Source of the DNA: Plantago major
Lineage: Eukaryota > Streptophyta > Magnoliopsida > Lamiales > Plantaginaceae
Assembly (NCBI GenBank): GCA_026545765.1
Contig: CM048839.1
Coordinates: 56,793,177 to 56,857,176 of the forward strand
DNA length: 64,000 nucleotides
Reading direction: 5' to 3'
The position numbers were made by a program, and so were the translations under genes. Under the pieces are notes generated by a model. That model saw only the letters and a program-made list of their open reading frames with translations. It was not told the DNA's origin and did no database searches. This document shows positions 29,381 through 41,759 of the stretch, piece by piece (the stretch's first letter is position 1; every line of letters begins with the position of its first letter).

Positions 29381-30183
29381 GCTTGTGAGGTGTGGACTAC
29401 ATCCCAAGTTTCGAATTTTCTCTAGTGGTTTCGCACTTAAACTTTGGGTTGGTGTATCTTGATTTATTGTGTTCCCTTGTATATAGCTGTATTTTTATCC
29501 TTAAACATGTACTTGGTTTCTGTAATATTGCATATTCTCTGAAATAATGTATGTTTTTGCTATGTACTGTTCTCTATGTACTACATGGAAATCGAGTCTT
29601 GGTCTTCATATAATTTTCCTTTCCTCTGAGAAATGGTTACAGATTACTGAGTATTAGTTTCAAGTCTATGATATTTGTTTTTCTTTTATGGCTCAAATAT
29701 GTATACTCCTCAATCCTCATCTAGGCCGGACCTGGCACCAACTATCTGACATGGGTGTATCTGGGGCCGGCACCGGCTGAATGAGAAATTTGCTTTTTTC
29801 CCCTTAAATGACGGGACTTATAGCCATAGCTACCTTGTCATACACATGTTGGAGTGTCGATATCCTCCTACGGGTATGAGGGGAATTAGCACATTCATTA
29901 TTGCTGGTCTCTCTCTTATAAAGAAAAAGAAAAAGGTGAACGCACTCACTTTCAGTTTTCTCTCGGAAGGAAGGTGAGTGATGAGTGGTGAATAGTGAGA
30001 AACGTACCATAACTTCTATTGTCAGACACGTGCCAAACCATTTCATTATACTTTGTTATATACTACCTATAATAACTAACCCTCGACTCAGCTAAAAATA
30101 AAATGTTGGGCTTTCTACCATACTTTGTTATCTATTTTTTTATCCTCATAACAACCCGGACCACTAATGGGTCGAACCCTGAC
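29381..30183 (+). other. F-box 3' flank and intergenic DNA
   Basis: AT-rich 3' UTR-like sequence with AATAATG near 29545, then intergenic DNA. No further gene is supported. The last five bases, ctgac (30179-30183), are the candidate target duplication of copia B. Confidence 0.5.
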
Positions 30184-31765
30184 TGTTGGTCCAGATAACG
30201 GCAAAGTAAAAGACTAGAGGGGGTGAATTGTCTTTTAAAACTTTTGTCGATAAACACGGTTTCTCAGATATCTGTGAAGATATCTGATACTTAATTCGGA
30301 GGAAGACTTTTACATGATAAGTGCGCGTCTTAAGATAGGTGTAAATACTTTGCAAGTTAAATAAAGCAAGTAATAAAATGCAGAAAGTAAATAACACAAG
30401 TCTTATTATAGTGGTATCTGAAGGTGGCATAATCCTTCAACTAATCCATTTCGGCCTTTCTCAAACCTAGAATCCACTAAGACAGATAATTGAGGTAACC
30501 TTACAAGTATCTTCTCTTGATTATTAATTACATTAGGTTCCCAACTAAGTGTTCCTCCTGAGTTATTCTCCGGCTTTCACAGCCAAGTACTTCCTGTACT
30601 CAGAAACCTCTTTCCTGTAGTTGTTCCTTAGTTTTCCAAACTAAGTACTTCCTATACTCCACGCCAATTAAGGTGTTGGTTAAGATAGTTTGTCAGGTGA
30701 GCTTCTTTAATAACTTGTTCAGTTATGCAGATAGCTCTGAGAATCAAGTATACTTAATACACTTTGCAATGTATGGTACCTTGTTCTTTACTGACCCAAG
30801 TCTATGATAAATGCTTAAGAGAATGAATCTCAGATATCAAATCTTAGTTCAACTCTTTTACAAATAACAATGCTTGTTAAGGATCAGGACACTTAGAACT
30901 TTTGTGCTACTTAGAATCAAGAGCTTTGGTCGCAACAGAAAGATTGAAGGTAAGTAGTATGCTTGAGAGAGCTTGTGTGAGAGTGTAAGTTCTGTGTGTT
31001 CTAAGGTGTGTTCTCAAGCAGTCTAAGTGTTGATATTTATAGATGAATTTGAGTGCCGTTTGAATAGTATCCGTTAGGCTTAAATCAAATTCAAACTATT
31101 GATATATGAGTATAGTACTGTAGTACGTTTGTCTTCTTCTTCTTCAGAAGCTACCGTTTTTGTTCAGACATTTCTGTCTGCGCATTTAATGCATTGTACT
31201 ATACTTTGTTGTAGTGCCAACGGAACTATGCATGGTATCAGAGATCTTATACTATCAGAGTTCTCTGATACTCTGCACGTCCTTTTCCAGAGATTATCAC
31301 AACTCCAGATACCACTTGTTGAAACAACTTGTTGTAATATATTTCTTTTTAGAAACATAGTTTTTGTCCAAGATATCTGAGTGTAGATATCTGTGGGAAC
31401 TTTCCTCGTGTCAGAAACCTTTTATTTCTCAGATTTCTTTTGCAACACTGTTTATTTAAAAACGCTTGTGTCTTCAAGATATCTGGTCATAGGAATCTGA
31501 AAACCCTGTCTTCAGCAACCTTGTGAAGTCTTCAATTCTTCAAATTCGTTGAACTTTTCCTGCTGGATGCCTTCTTCTTGGTCTTCTTTAGAGGAATAAA
31601 AATTACAATCAGAGACCTAACATCCTATATAAGATTTGCTAGACTATCATACTTAGTGAGTTTCCTCTTTTACAGTGTTCAAGTGAACCAAGAGTACTAA
31701 CCACCTTTCTGAGCTAACATAAGTCATTAGGTTGCTGATCAAAATCTAAATAGATATTTCAAACA
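30184..31765 (-). repeat. Copia B 3' LTR (1582 bp)
   Basis: It starts TGTTGGTCCAG and ends TTTCAAACA (terminal decay from CTAACA). It has TATA at 31034-31041, a short G5 run at 30219-30223 and two AAGTACTTCCT modules. Confidence 0.9.
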
Positions 31766-31785
31766 AAGTTCCCCCATTTTGATCA
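31766..31785 (-). other. Copia B polypurine tract
   Basis: On the minus strand AAAATGGGGGAACTT immediately precedes the LTR, the expected plus-strand primer. The copia C equivalent is at 39100-39115 (AAAAAGGGGGAAATT). Confidence 0.75.
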
Positions 31786-31971
31786 GTCAACAATGACTAT
31801 CTGACCTATTACAAATCTGGATGAGGAAACAATCCACCACTTAATCATTTCTTATGATCTTTCAATTCATATAATTAAGTGCAGAAAGTAAACATCAACC
31901 AAATCACAAGGTGTGATCTTTGCTGACAAGTTATCTTTTATAGATTGATATCTGAGAGTAGGTTCATCATA

Positions 31972-32233
31972 CTCCCTCCGTCCCGAGTTCAACTTCCCGT
32001 GGTCCCGGGCACGTGTTTTAAGAGAAAAGTGAATAAAGTAGGAGTAATAGTGATAAAGTAGGAGTAATAGTGTATAAAGTAGGAGTAATAGTGAATAAAG
32101 TAGGAGAGATAGTGTATAAAGTAGGAGTAATACTGAATAAAGTAGGAGAGAGAGTTTCCATTTAAGGGATGGGAAGTTGAAGTCGGGACGGACCAAAACG
32201 GAATGCGGGAAGTTGAAGCTGGGACGGAGGGAG
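31972..32233. mobile_element. Stowaway-like MITE inside copia B
   Basis: The termini CTCCCTCCGTCCC and GGGACGGAGGGAG, with TA on each side (31970-31971, 32234-32235), are diagnostic of Stowaway/Tc1-mariner MITEs. The interior holds a ~22-bp tandem array (AATAAAGTAGGAGTAATAGTG, about 32030-32155). Copia A lacks the insertion at the matching site. Confidence 0.85.
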
Positions 32234-32400
32234 TATATGTTACAAAGAAAGTTCACATAACTTTTACAAGATAAACAACAATAAGGTACAGTCAACAAGA
32301 TACAAAAGATTACATAGTAAATTAGGACAACAGGAGTAACCAAGCTCCAATTGAACATCCTAACAAACTAGTCTTCAAGTCTTCAAAACAGTTCCATGGA

Positions 32401-35400
32401 TCAATCTGCAAATTTCCTATCATCAAACCTTCTTATATCATCAGAGTAGTCATAGAGAAGAGTTCTGACAATCATCTTTGTGTCTCTGGCAAATCCAAAA
32501 ACTTCTTTGTAGGTTTTGGTAGGATTTTTCTTGACAAAATGCTTGACCCACATATACTTTCCCCATATCCAGGCATGCACAATCTTGATATCTGATAGCT
32601 TGAAATAATCATAAATGATCCTCAGATATTTGATGTCACACTTGTATTGTTCTTCATCCATGTAGAAGGACTCATAGGGTTCCACAAAAAGTCTTGGCCT
32701 TGTGCCTGTTCCAATTAGATTGGGAATTTTGTGCACATCATCTGGCTTTCCATAAGGACATTCACCAGAGAGGTCCTTCTTCATGGCTTTTATCCTGTTG
32801 ATAACTTCAAAATCCAACAAGTTTTTAATGTGGCTGGTGTTAATCAAGAAAGGTTTGTCTTTTCTCCATGCCATGAGTTGTTTATGGATTGGTTCTGGAA
32901 ACCTTGAATTTAGCAGTAAATGCTTTAGTTCCAGAATTCAGTAGCCATTTTTCTGATTTATGCACCTGTAGACATACTCAATTTTGGCTTCTTCTGGCCT
33001 GAGTGGAAGTTGACCTTTTCTCTTTTCAGCTCTAAGTCTATTCCTCTTTTGCCTTGAATTTTCCCTTGAGGGATTGCTTGAAGAACCATCCTGGATAGAC
33101 TTGGTATTTCCAGAGGGTGTTTTAGCTGCCAAAGGCTTTGCAGCTATGGGCTCAGTTAGGCTATCAATTTTATTTTTCTGTGAAGAGGAGCTTCATCTTC
33201 ATCATCATCATCAAGATTAATTCTTGTGAAAGTTTTGCAGCCTTCTTCATTGCCCAGGGATTTGATTTGGCCTTCTTCTTCTTCTTCAGAAGATTCTTCA
33301 ATCCCTTTTACTTGTCTTCTCCTTGGAGTCTTGGTACCCCTTGGAGGTTTTTCTGCCATGGCCCTTGTTACCAATGAAGTTCCTTTAGTTGGTTTCTGGG
33401 AAGTAGCTTGACTTGAGGAGGGCTCATTGATTCTGAGTGGTGGCTGGGAAGTTTTCTTGTTTCTTCTTCCTCTTTGAGCAGCACCAGCTCCAGATTTCTT
33501 CTTATATCCTTCTCCTTCTTCCCATTCCCCCTGACTTTGAGGTCCAGATGTGTGCAATCCTTCCCCCTTAGTCATTGTTGGCTGACTAAGTCTCATAAAG
33601 AATTCTGAGAGAGACTCAAAATGTCCTTGTAAGTAGTTATAGGCAGTGACCAACTTCTGAAGTTCATCTTTGAGCTCCTGATTTTGTTTGATAAGTCCAT
33701 TTTCCTTATCAGTGAGCTCTGCTAATGGGCCTAGTATGGCATCTGCTTTTCCAGCACTGTAACTTGCCTCATGAAAAGCTTTTTCAGCTAATGATACATC
33801 ATCATCCCTTACCATGGCTAGGTCTCTCTGAGCAATGACCAGACTGGTTGTTCTCTGAGTGATGAGTTCAGTGAAGGTCTTCATCTCTAGAGGGACTAAT
33901 GTAATGGCGGCTTTATTTTGAGAAGATAACTCGTTATGCAGTTTAGACAGTACTTGAAATCTGGTCAAGTATTCACTGGAGTTGTGGATATTTGGTAGTT
34001 GTTTGAAGATTTCAGGAGCAATTTGCTTCCTTTTCAGGTGAGAAATCACCAAATGCTCATTTCGGTGTTCTGCCAATTTCTTCTCTTCTTTATCATCTGA
34101 GTCATCAGCCCAGTGATCTTCATCCTCTTGGACATTTTCAAGATTTTCTAGTCCAGCAACCATCTCAGAGATGGGCTTCTTTCCTTTCAGAGAGGAGGAT
34201 GGTATATCTTTTGAAGGTGATGCAGCCTTAGCATCATGCTTTGCTTCAGATACTTCTTCAGTATCTAGCTCCTTAGCAATGGCATTTACAGCATCCTGGA
34301 GCTCTTTGACTTCAGAGTAAGCTACCATTTCTTGCAAGTATTGATCTTGAAGCTGATTAAGCTTATCTCTGGATTTAACTAGCTCTTCTTCCAGTTGAAG
34401 ATGGAGCTGTTGTTCTTCTTCCAACAATTGTTTGAGTTGAGCAGCTCTGATTTGTGTATTCAATATCTTCTGAGTTGTTTCCTCAGAGTGATCAACTACT
34501 TGTTCAGTAGTGTCCTTTTGTTGTTATGAAGATGGATGGTGGATTTCTGAGAAGATGGAGGAGGGGATTGTTGTGATGTCCTCTCAGTGTGCTTTTCAGC
34601 AGCTGAGGCATTCTTCCTCTGTGTAATCCCTCCTGTCCCTGGTGAAGGGGCATCATCATCATCCTTCTTATCATCCTCATCCTTGTGATGGTCAGAAGGA
34701 GAATATTCATAGTCATTCTCATCAGTCTCCTTCTCTTCTTCATCTTCAGAGACCAGATTGATCACTTCTGGAATAGTGATCATTTGCCCATTTACCTCCT
34801 CTTGTTCAGAGGGTATGCATTGTAAGGTCTGGGGCAAAGTTGGCTTGAATGCCATCTGCATTCTGGTCTGACCATCTGCCTTCTCAAAAGCTTCTATGAG
34901 CTTGTGCAGCTTCTTTGATAAAGTCCTTATGCATCAGAGTAGCAAAAGAGTACTACTCTGTTGGAAATATAGCATGGACATAATTCTCCAAGTCAAAAGC
35001 TCTGACTCTTCTCAATTGGTGATCAGTCACCTTTGTTAATTCAGTCAGATCTGAGCTTCTGAGCTTTTGCCACTTTCTGAAACACATGAGATGTTTCTTG
35101 ATTGTGTGGTTCTTGAAGAATGTAAGCAGGTCTTCTGTTGAGAATGCAGAAACCTTTGTCACACTTGTTTGAGCCTGAAAGAAAGAGTTTTGAGTTAGAT
35201 TCAAAACTTGTGTAGATATCTGAGTATTTGTGTAGTTAGGTTTCTGAGTTACCTGAATGAAGGCATCAGGCTCAGAGACTTGTACTACTGAGGTAGGGGG
35301 TTCCTCAGATATCTTGTTGTGAGGTGGGGACTTGGAAGTCTGGTCCTCATCAACCTTTCTTTCTGCTTGAACCTGAGATTAGAAACATAACACTTAGGAA

Positions 35401-37679
35401 ATTTTACCAAGAAAATTTTTATTGACAAATCATATATCTGAGAGGTCAATTACCTCTATTGGAGGCTCAGATACTTGTCTCTCAGAGACTTGTGTAGTCT
35501 CTGGAATTTTTTCTTATGATGAAGGCCTTGATGTCTCATCAATTTCCATATGTTGTGAGGATTGAGTGGGCAAATCCTCAACAACTTCTACTTCTTTTTG
35601 AACCTGTTAAGTAGAATGTGTGAGTTTAAGAAAAATGATCAAAGATTTGTTCTTTGAAGAATATAGAAATCTGAATGAAATACCTTCTCTACAGAAGGTT
35701 CAGATAGTCGTTCTTCAGAGACCTTGAAAGTCTCTGGTTTCTTCTCTGAAGAGATAGACTTTTCAGTCTCTTCATTTTTCTTCTCAGTTGGAGCCTATTA
35801 GAAACAAACACTTATTAGTCAAGTGTATAAAGTACATATCTGAGTTATATCTTAAGGAACTATTTTCTACCTGTGAGACAGGCTTCTGTTCCTTAAGTGA
35901 TGAGACTATGGAAGCCTCCTTCTCAGATTCTGAGGTAAGCTTTGCAGCTTCCTCTTGTTGTTGTGTTTCTAAATCAGCCTGTAACAAAGAAATTTCATTA
36001 AATAACAAGATTTATCAGACAAAAAATATCACAAGTAAAGAGTTAAACCATTCGATTACATTCGAGCAATATCAGTCGATTGGTCTCGGAACTTGTGACC
36101 CTTCCATGTTGGTCTTGTTGTTCCATTTCACCTTTTTTTTTTTTGAAAATTTGCATTTATTTTTTCCAGAGTATGCAACTCAGTTGCCTCCCGGTTGATC
36201 ATTCGAGTAGATGTCTCGCTTTGATCCCTCTCATCGAGTTAGGGAACCCGCTTCTATTGCAGATTTTCTTCAAAGAAGGAAAGATGCCGTATCCAGAACT
36301 CAAGTACCATTTCAGCAGTATCCACATCTGGTTGTTGTGGTTGTTTTGCTTGAGACAGACTTTTGAGTGTTGAGGCAATGGCAGTATCCTCCAACACTAG
36401 AGTATCATTCATCAGAGCATCTTCAATATGCTTCAATCTTTCCTTCTCTGATGGTGTAATTTGTCTAGTGACCTTGGACAAAGTTGCTTCTTCAGCAACC
36501 TTTGAAACAGGTGCTTGTTCAGCAACCTGTGGTGTAGGTTCTTGTTCAGATACCTCTACACTAGTTACTTTTTTAGTAACCTTAGCCCTTTTTGATTTCT
36601 CTAGGACTTGAGAGATAACTAAATCATCATCTTCATCGCCAGAGCTCTCATTAGAATTAGGAACTGATTGGTCCATAATCCCTGCGGTTTCTGCAGATAG
36701 GGCTTGGTATCTACCACCACTTTCTTTAGCAGCATTGATAAGTTCATCAGCAAGGCTTTCGGCAATAGTCTTGACATTTCTGAAAGCACTTTCTCTTCAT
36801 GAGTCTACTTGTTCAGTAGTTGATACCTCTTTTGTAGCATTGATGAGTTCATCTGCATTGATGAGTTCATCAGCAGTTGCGGCAGGTATCTGGGAATCGA
36901 CAACCTCAATAGGTGTGCCTTCTGATTTGCCAGCAGACTTCTTTCGTGAAGTTCTGGGCTTTCGCAACCTTTCCCTCAGATACCTCTTTAGTCTTTCGCT
37001 TCTTGGAACCTTTCTGAGATCTAGTAACCTTTTTCATCAAGTTTGTATACTCATATTTGATTAGGTTACAGTTGGCTATGTCAGCCTTCTCTCTGAGCTC
37101 AATGCCAAGTTTCTCCAGCAAGTAGCATATCTTTAGTCCATAGCTCACTGTGGCTTTTGGTTCAGCAAGTCCCTTAGCGATTTTAGGCTCAAATCCTTTA
37201 ATCTTCTTCACAAACTTCATAAAGGCGTACTTGCCCCAATTGAAAGGGTTTTCCAACCTTTTATCTTGTTGTTGCAACAAGCACATCATCATCCATCGTT
37301 CTTGGCTTATCTGGTCAGCACCTCCTTGTAGACCATCAAAGCATCTGTGAAGAATGCATGCCAATACATCCCAGTGAACTAACAGATGTCTGGTTCTGAT
37401 GTCAGCAAGCTTGAAAACAGTGGGTGTATCTTGTTTATCAGTGTCACACACACCACTGTACAGCTGTTTTACACCTTCAAGGAGATCTTCATCCTTGGTG
37501 TCTTTTTCAAAATCCTTTCCAAGATTTTGAAGATCAAACAACTTACAGAAAGTTGTTAAGTCCAAAAGGATTTCCTTTCCTGGACCTTAGTTTTTATAGA
37601 CACTATTGCAGTGCCTTCAGAAACACAGGATATAATCCTGGAGTTGTTATAAAATTCTAACACATCCAGTGAGGAAACT
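32401..37679 (-). pseudogene. Copia B ORF3, main part
   Basis: The C-terminal domain at 32401-33132 (KPDDVHKI, YESFYM, HAWIWGKYMWVKHF) is open. A 435-codon coiled-coil/disordered frame lies at 33156-34463, and the VINLVSEDEE motif at 34736-34765. Phase-0 exons 35253-35372 (120 bp), 35454-35603 (150 bp, one stop), 35684-35794 (111 bp) and 35871-35978 (108 bp) are separated by GT-AG introns of 76-81 bp. The N-terminal domain at 36906-37565 has NLGKDFE, FDGLQGGADQISQERWMMM and a basic KGSKKRKTK stretch. Copia C cuts it at 37680. Confidence 0.7.
35604..35683 (-). other. Predicted intron in copia B ORF3 (one of four)
   Basis: The donor is GAAG|GTATTTC and the acceptor CTTAACAG, 80 bp. Sister introns are 35175-35252, 35373-35453 and 35795-35870, each GT...AG with pyrimidine-rich acceptors (for example TTTCTTTCAG, shared with A and C). 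Exon lengths between them are all multiples of three. Confidence 0.6.
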
Positions 37680-39099
37680 TGTTGGTCTAGATGACGGCAA
37701 AGTAAAAGACGGGAGGGGGGGGGGTGAATAGTCTTTTAAAACTTTTGTCGATAAACACAGTTTCTCAGAAACCTGAGGGTTTCTGATACTTAAATTCAGA
37801 GTGCGGAAGACTTTAAGATAGGTAAGTGCAGAAACAATAAGTAAGTGTGTGTGTGCTTTGCTGAAATGTAAATACAGAAAGGTAAATAACACAACAAGTA
37901 TAGTGGTATCTGGAGGTGGCGTAATCCTCCAACTAATCCACTTCGGTCTTTCTGAGACCTAGAATTCACTAGAACAGATAATTAAGTTCACCTTACAATA
38001 ATCCTTATTCTAAGATTCCTAAACAAATGGTTCCCAACCAAATGTTCCCCCTGAGTTATTCCCCAGCTCCTAGATCTAAGTACTTCCTCTACTCAGATAA
38101 CCTTGGAGTTATTCCCTAATTTCCCAAATCAAGTACTTCCTCTACTCCACGCTTTGATGGTGTTGGTTATAAGGTTTGTCAGAGAGGCTTCTCGTATAAC
38201 TTTTCAGTTATATTTTCAGAGAGCCTAATAGAACAAGACTACTTAATACACTTGTTCAGTGGATGACAGTCTGCTCTTTACTGACCCAAGTAATTGGTGT
38301 TCGTTCGGGAGAATGAGCTTCAGAAAGGGTATCTGATAGTTCAACTCTTTCATGAATAACAATCTCTTGTTAAGGTTCAGGACAACTTAGAACTACTAGT
38401 GATTCTTCAAGCAACCAAAATCTTTCAGAAAGGTTAGTAGAGTGCTTGAGAGAATACTTTGCTTGATGGTAAGTTTGCAAGATAGAGCGTTCTAAGGTAT
38501 ATTCTTCAAGCATCTAAGTGTGTGATATATATAGATAAATTTGAGAGGCGTTTGAATTGTATCCACAGTTCTCTATCAAATTATATCCGCTTATATCTTG
38601 AAATATGTACTCAAGTCACTATCTCATTTTTCGTAGAGGATCGCTTTAAAGATTTCCGCGATGCATTTAATGCATAGTACTGTTCATTATCCTTTAGTCT
38701 CAACGGATACATGAGCCTTTCTGATGGCTTCCATGCTCCATACTCATGATGTCATATGTCCAGAATCATATCCCGAAAATAAGTTAATATACTTAAGAAA
38801 GGATTAAGGACATAGTCTTTCTGAGTTAGACTAAACCTTTGTGTCTTCATAAACCTTGCGCAATCTTCAGTCTTCTAATCTTCAGAAAAGCTCCATTGCT
38901 AGGATTGATCTTCATGGTCTTCTTGAAATGAAAATTACACTCAGAGACCTATAATCTTAATACAAGATTTACTAGACTAATCATACTTAGTGATTTCCTC
39001 TTTTACAATGTTCAAGTGAACCAAGAGTACTTAATCACCTTTCTGGCTAAGACAAGAACATGTGATGAGTGATCAAAATACTAACAGATATTCCTAACA
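37680..39099 (-). repeat. Copia C 3' LTR (1420 bp)
   Basis: It starts TGTTGGTCTAG and ends TTCCTAACA, with the polypurine tract adjoining at 39100. It has a G10 run at 37715-37724, TATATATA at 38526-38533 and two AAGTACTTCCTCTACTC modules. Confidence 0.92.
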
Positions 39100-39531
39100 A
39101 ATTTCCCCCTTTTTGATCAGTCATCCATGACCATCTTTTAAGTCCTATTACAAAATTGTAATCCTGGAAGAGAAAACAATCCACCACTTAATCATTTCAA
39201 ATGATATTCAATTTTAGTTGAATTAAGTGCAGAAAGTAAACATCAACCAAATCACAAGAAGTGATCTTTGCTGATAAGTTGTCATCTATTAAAAATGTAT
39301 CTGAGAGTATGATCTTCAGATAGGTACTGTTTATAGAAAGAGATGCAACTTTTACATATAGAGAATTTTAGAAACAATCAGCAAGATTACAAAAGTAATA
39401 AAACATACTAAGTAAATTAGAACAAAGGAGAGTCCAAGCTCCAAGAGAGTATTCTAATGTTACTAGTCTTCAAGTCTTCAGAAACGCAACTTGGGTTTCG
39501 ATACCTCAAGTTCTTCAGCACCCTTTCTGGA

Positions 39532-41712
39532 TCAGTTGACATGATCATCCACTTTTCTGCATTTTTGGACATAGTCATAAAGAACCCTTCTGACAGAGAG
39601 CTCTGTCTTTCTGGATAAATCACATATTTCATGATAACTCTTGCCAAGCTTGTGATTCTTCCACAGAAAATGTTTGACCCAGAAGCACTTTCCCCAGACC
39701 CAGGCATGGTCTACTTGCAGCTGAGATAGGTTGAAATACTTGTATATTTCTTCCAGATAATGTATATCATCTAGGTATTCATCCAATGTTATATAGAATG
39801 ACTCATAGGTTGAAACACCTAGTTTGTTCTTCCTGCTGTAGCTACCATCCAATTTTCTTACCTTGTGTACATCATCAGGTTTTGGGTAAGGACAGGCAAA
39901 AGAAAGATCCATTTTTCTGGCTTCATTCCTCTTTTCTACTTCAAAGTTTAGCCAGGCATGAAGGTGCTCAGGTTTTAGCAATTCTGGCTTGCCTTCTCTC
40001 CATTTCAGGATCTGGTTGAGGATGGGAGTTGGAAACTTATCATTGACAAGTAGATGTTGTAGTTCCAGAATCCAATACCCTCTCTTGTTCAGAATGAACC
40101 TATATGAAGATTCTTCATTACTAGTCTTCAATTCATATACTCAATGTTGGCATCAGTTGGCTTTTCTTGATGTGTTTCATTGTTTATTCTGCCAAACTGG
40201 AAATCCCTTCTTGCTTTTCTGTTTGGTGGCCTTCTGTCAGGAGATCCTCTAACCCTTTCTTCCTACCTTGGGGCTGTGCTGGTGGATGTTCCTTGTTTAG
40301 ACTTGGTGTTGCCAGAAGGAGTTCTGGCTGCTAAGGGCTTTGCTGCCAAAGGAGGTTGTGAAGTAGTTGCTTGTCTCCTTTTCTTATGAAGTGGATGTTC
40401 ATCAGAATCATCCTCATCATCATTGTAGTCCAAAATTGGAGACTTGCAGCTTTCTTGGCCTCTTACTTCTCCTTCTTCCTTTTCTTCTTCTTCAGAAGTC
40501 TTCTTCTCTTCTGAGATTCTAAGGGACTTGGCTCCCCTAGTGACCATACTTCTCAGCCTTCTGGCTGGTTGATCTGGAACAGCTTCTTTGGCAAGGGTGT
40601 CTCCAGTGGTGTCCTTAATGACAAGTTGACTTGAGGAGGGAGGATTTGATTGTTTTCTTTTTCTTCCTCTGCCTTTCTGAGGCATCTCTTCTTCCCCCTT
40701 AGTCATGAATGACTGACTCATGATAGCATAAGCTTCAGAGAGAGTTTCAAAGTTTTTCTTGAGATTGTTGTGCACCCTGACTAATTCTTGAAGTTCTTTC
40801 TTCAGCTCGTTGTTCGCTCTAACCGCCTCGCCTTTCTGCTGAGTTCTTCTGCGGCCTTAGGATGGCGCTTTGCAGGTGATGACATGGCTTCATTCAATGC
40901 TGCATTTGCATTGTTACAATCCTCATCCCTGACCAACCCTAGGTCTTTCTGAGAGAGAGCTATGCTGGTGGCTCTGTTGATTAAAGCAGCGGCCAATGGC
41001 TTCATCTCTTCTGGGACGGATTTTAGCATTCTGTGTCTTGGGCAACTAGTGTCTTTCTGAGTTCTAAAAAGACACTGTTCCTTGAACGGTGCTCTTCACT
41101 TCTTGAACTACTTGGTGCAGAGAATATATGAGGAGCAAGTAGGGCTCTTTTGTGCTGAGTGACAAGTCTCTCATCTTCTGCTTCAGTGATCAAGTTGTGG
41201 GTTTCAGCATCACTATCATAATCCTTTTCTTGGATTGTTTGCAAATTGACAATCTTCTTCTGCTTTCCATCAAGTGTGCTGGCCTTCTGAGAAGATGTAG
41301 AAGGTCTTTCTGATGCAGTCTCAGCATCATGCTCTTCATCATCATTGTCATCCTTTGCATCTATTTCAGCAGCTGTGACAACAATGGCATTCTTCAAATT
41401 TCTTTGCTCATCTAGGAGTGCCAATTCTTTGGCATTAGCTTCTTCGAGCTTTTTGATTTTGGCTTCCTTTTCATCAACAAGAGCTTGAGTCTCAATGTTG
41501 ATTCTCTTCTCTTCTTCCAATACCTTTCTGAGTTGTTCAATCCTAAACTCAGCAGCTGAAATTTCTTCTATGGCATAATTGTGTTCAGCTTGTTGGGTAT
41601 CTTGATGAGACTTGGGAGGTGATGATGATGGAGCTTTCTGAGAATTTGAGGGAGTAACCTTTTCTCCACTTTCTTTGTTAGCTTTCTGAATCCCGCCTTG
41701 TCCAGGTTGGGG

Positions 41713-41759
<47 letters not shown>

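Noticed and set aside
29804..30046. 80-codon minus-strand ORF downstream of the F-box gene
   Set aside because: Low-complexity sequence without recognisable domain or regulatory context.
32030..32155. CRISPR-like repeat array
   Set aside because: The spaced repeats are a degenerate tandem array inside a plant MITE, with no constant spacer structure and no cas genes.
31867..32358. 163-codon Leu/Tyr-rich minus-strand ORF that looks like a multi-span membrane protein
   Set aside because: It is the translation of the Stowaway MITE's 22-bp tandem array and termini; the repeat explains the composition.
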